The translations under genes were made by a program, and so were the position numbers. The notes beneath the pieces were generated by a model. It did not search any database. It was not told the origin of the DNA and saw only the letters and a program-made list of their open reading frames with translations. From assembly GCF_000626715.1 (NCBI RefSeq), contig NZ_AQRA01000001.1, positions 248,001 to 312,000 of the forward strand: 64,000 bases of DNA. Reading direction: 5' to 3'. This DNA is from Aquimarina atlantica. GTDB taxonomy: Bacteria; Bacteroidota; Bacteroidia; Flavobacteriales; Flavobacteriaceae. Each line of letters begins with the position of its first letter. The stretch's first letter is position 1. Shown here piece after piece: positions 63,635-64,000 of the stretch.

Positions 63635-64000
63635 AACAGTTAAGGATATAGTACGATCTTTTTATAAAACAGATCTTATTCATAATACTGAAGCCTTTTC
63701 TGAGTATTTACATCCCGAAATTGAATTGTATTGGAATAGTAGTTTTGGGTTTAATAAGAAAGATTTTAATGATATTAAGGCCATGTTTCATGAAATGGCG
63801 TTGTCTTTTGAAACTTTAAGATGCGAAATTAGTCATCTTATAGCCGAAGGGGATACAGTGACTGTACGACACACGTATTTTGTTCAAACTATCGAAGCGC
63901 CAGATAAAGAAGAGCCTATAGCTCATTTTATTACAATTTGGGAACTTAAAAATGATAAATTGTATAAAGGATATCAAATAAGCCAGCAAGGAGATAATGC
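63627..64000 (+). CDS. NTF2/SnoaL-like protein, partial
   Basis: Begins at the ATG at 63627, which overlaps the preceding gene by 8 bp, and runs off the right edge. The 124 codons present show an NTF2-like fold (VKDIVRSFYKTDLIHNTEAF, YLHPEIELYWNSSFG, ITIWELKNDKLYKGYQISQQ). Function cannot be assigned; in related genomes a succinyl-CoA synthetase gene often follows. Confidence 0.8.
   Translation, partial: MNKTVKDIVRSFYKTDLIHNTEAFSEYLHPEIELYWNSSFGFNKKDFNDIKAMFHEMALSFETLRCEISHLIAEGDTVTVRHTYFVQTIEAPDKEEPIAHFITIWELKNDKLYKGYQISQQGDN

Overview
The window comes from an AT-rich genome of the Bacteroidota, most likely a marine Flavobacteriaceae close to Aquimarina or its relatives. This rests on a secreted metalloprotease with a type IX secretion (T9SS) C-terminal signal, a PorX-type PglZ response regulator, an LpxC/FabZ fusion, a fused E1 alpha/beta 2-oxoacid dehydrogenase, and TAnnTTTG-like promoter boxes. 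There are no rRNA, tRNA, CRISPR, insertion sequence or prophage genes. Almost everything is chromosomal housekeeping with a few accessory islands.

Layout. 1-6.5 kb (minus): a formate module made of a Cys-type formate dehydrogenase (catalytic subunit cut by the window edge), its NuoE/NuoF-like NAD-reducing subunit, FdhD and formate-tetrahydrofolate ligase. 6.6-10.4 kb (minus): a BcrA-type ABC transporter with a long inverted repeat in its leader, a TPR protein, a TerC membrane protein and a small lipoprotein. 10.4-12.5 kb: an XRE regulator divergent from an M14 carboxypeptidase-like gene, with about seven copies of the palindrome GTTTAC-N4-GTAAAC between them. 12.5-16.8 kb: an Lrp regulator, PEP carboxylase, DinB and NTF2-like genes. 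16.8-18.9 kb (minus): a TetR regulator with two alpha/beta hydrolases. 19-27.6 kb: menaquinone genes (menI-like thioesterase, menF, menD, and menB further on) mixed with a DUF2853 gene, an aminotransferase, a CvfB-like protein and a ferritin. 27.6-38.3 kb: two paralogous membrane coiled-coil proteins, then on the minus strand the E1 fusion, a degenerate M1-peptidase/beta-barrel protein, a LOG-family protein and uvrA. 38.9-41 kb: the T9SS metalloprotease. 41-48.2 kb: a TPR histidine kinase, aroB, proline dehydrogenase, a VOC protein and a pentapeptide-repeat protein. 48.2-53.6 kb: a MocR/PdxR regulator divergent from a run of two FMN-binding flavoproteins, DUF1272 and four GNAT acetyltransferases, ending in a small peptide gene with a Gly-Gly leader-like sequence. 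53.7-57.4 kb (minus): a DUF4258-like protein, ald, tsaE and porX. 57.6-64 kb (plus): an HD phosphohydrolase, then lpxD, lpxC/fabZ, lpxA, efp, a second lpxD-like gene and a truncated NTF2-like gene.

The parts most likely to hold undescribed biology are the XRE palindrome array with its M14 partner, the MocR/PNPOx/DUF1272/GNAT cluster with the Gly-Gly peptide, and the leader hairpin of the ABC transporter. Function calls come from reading motifs by eye; no database search was run.
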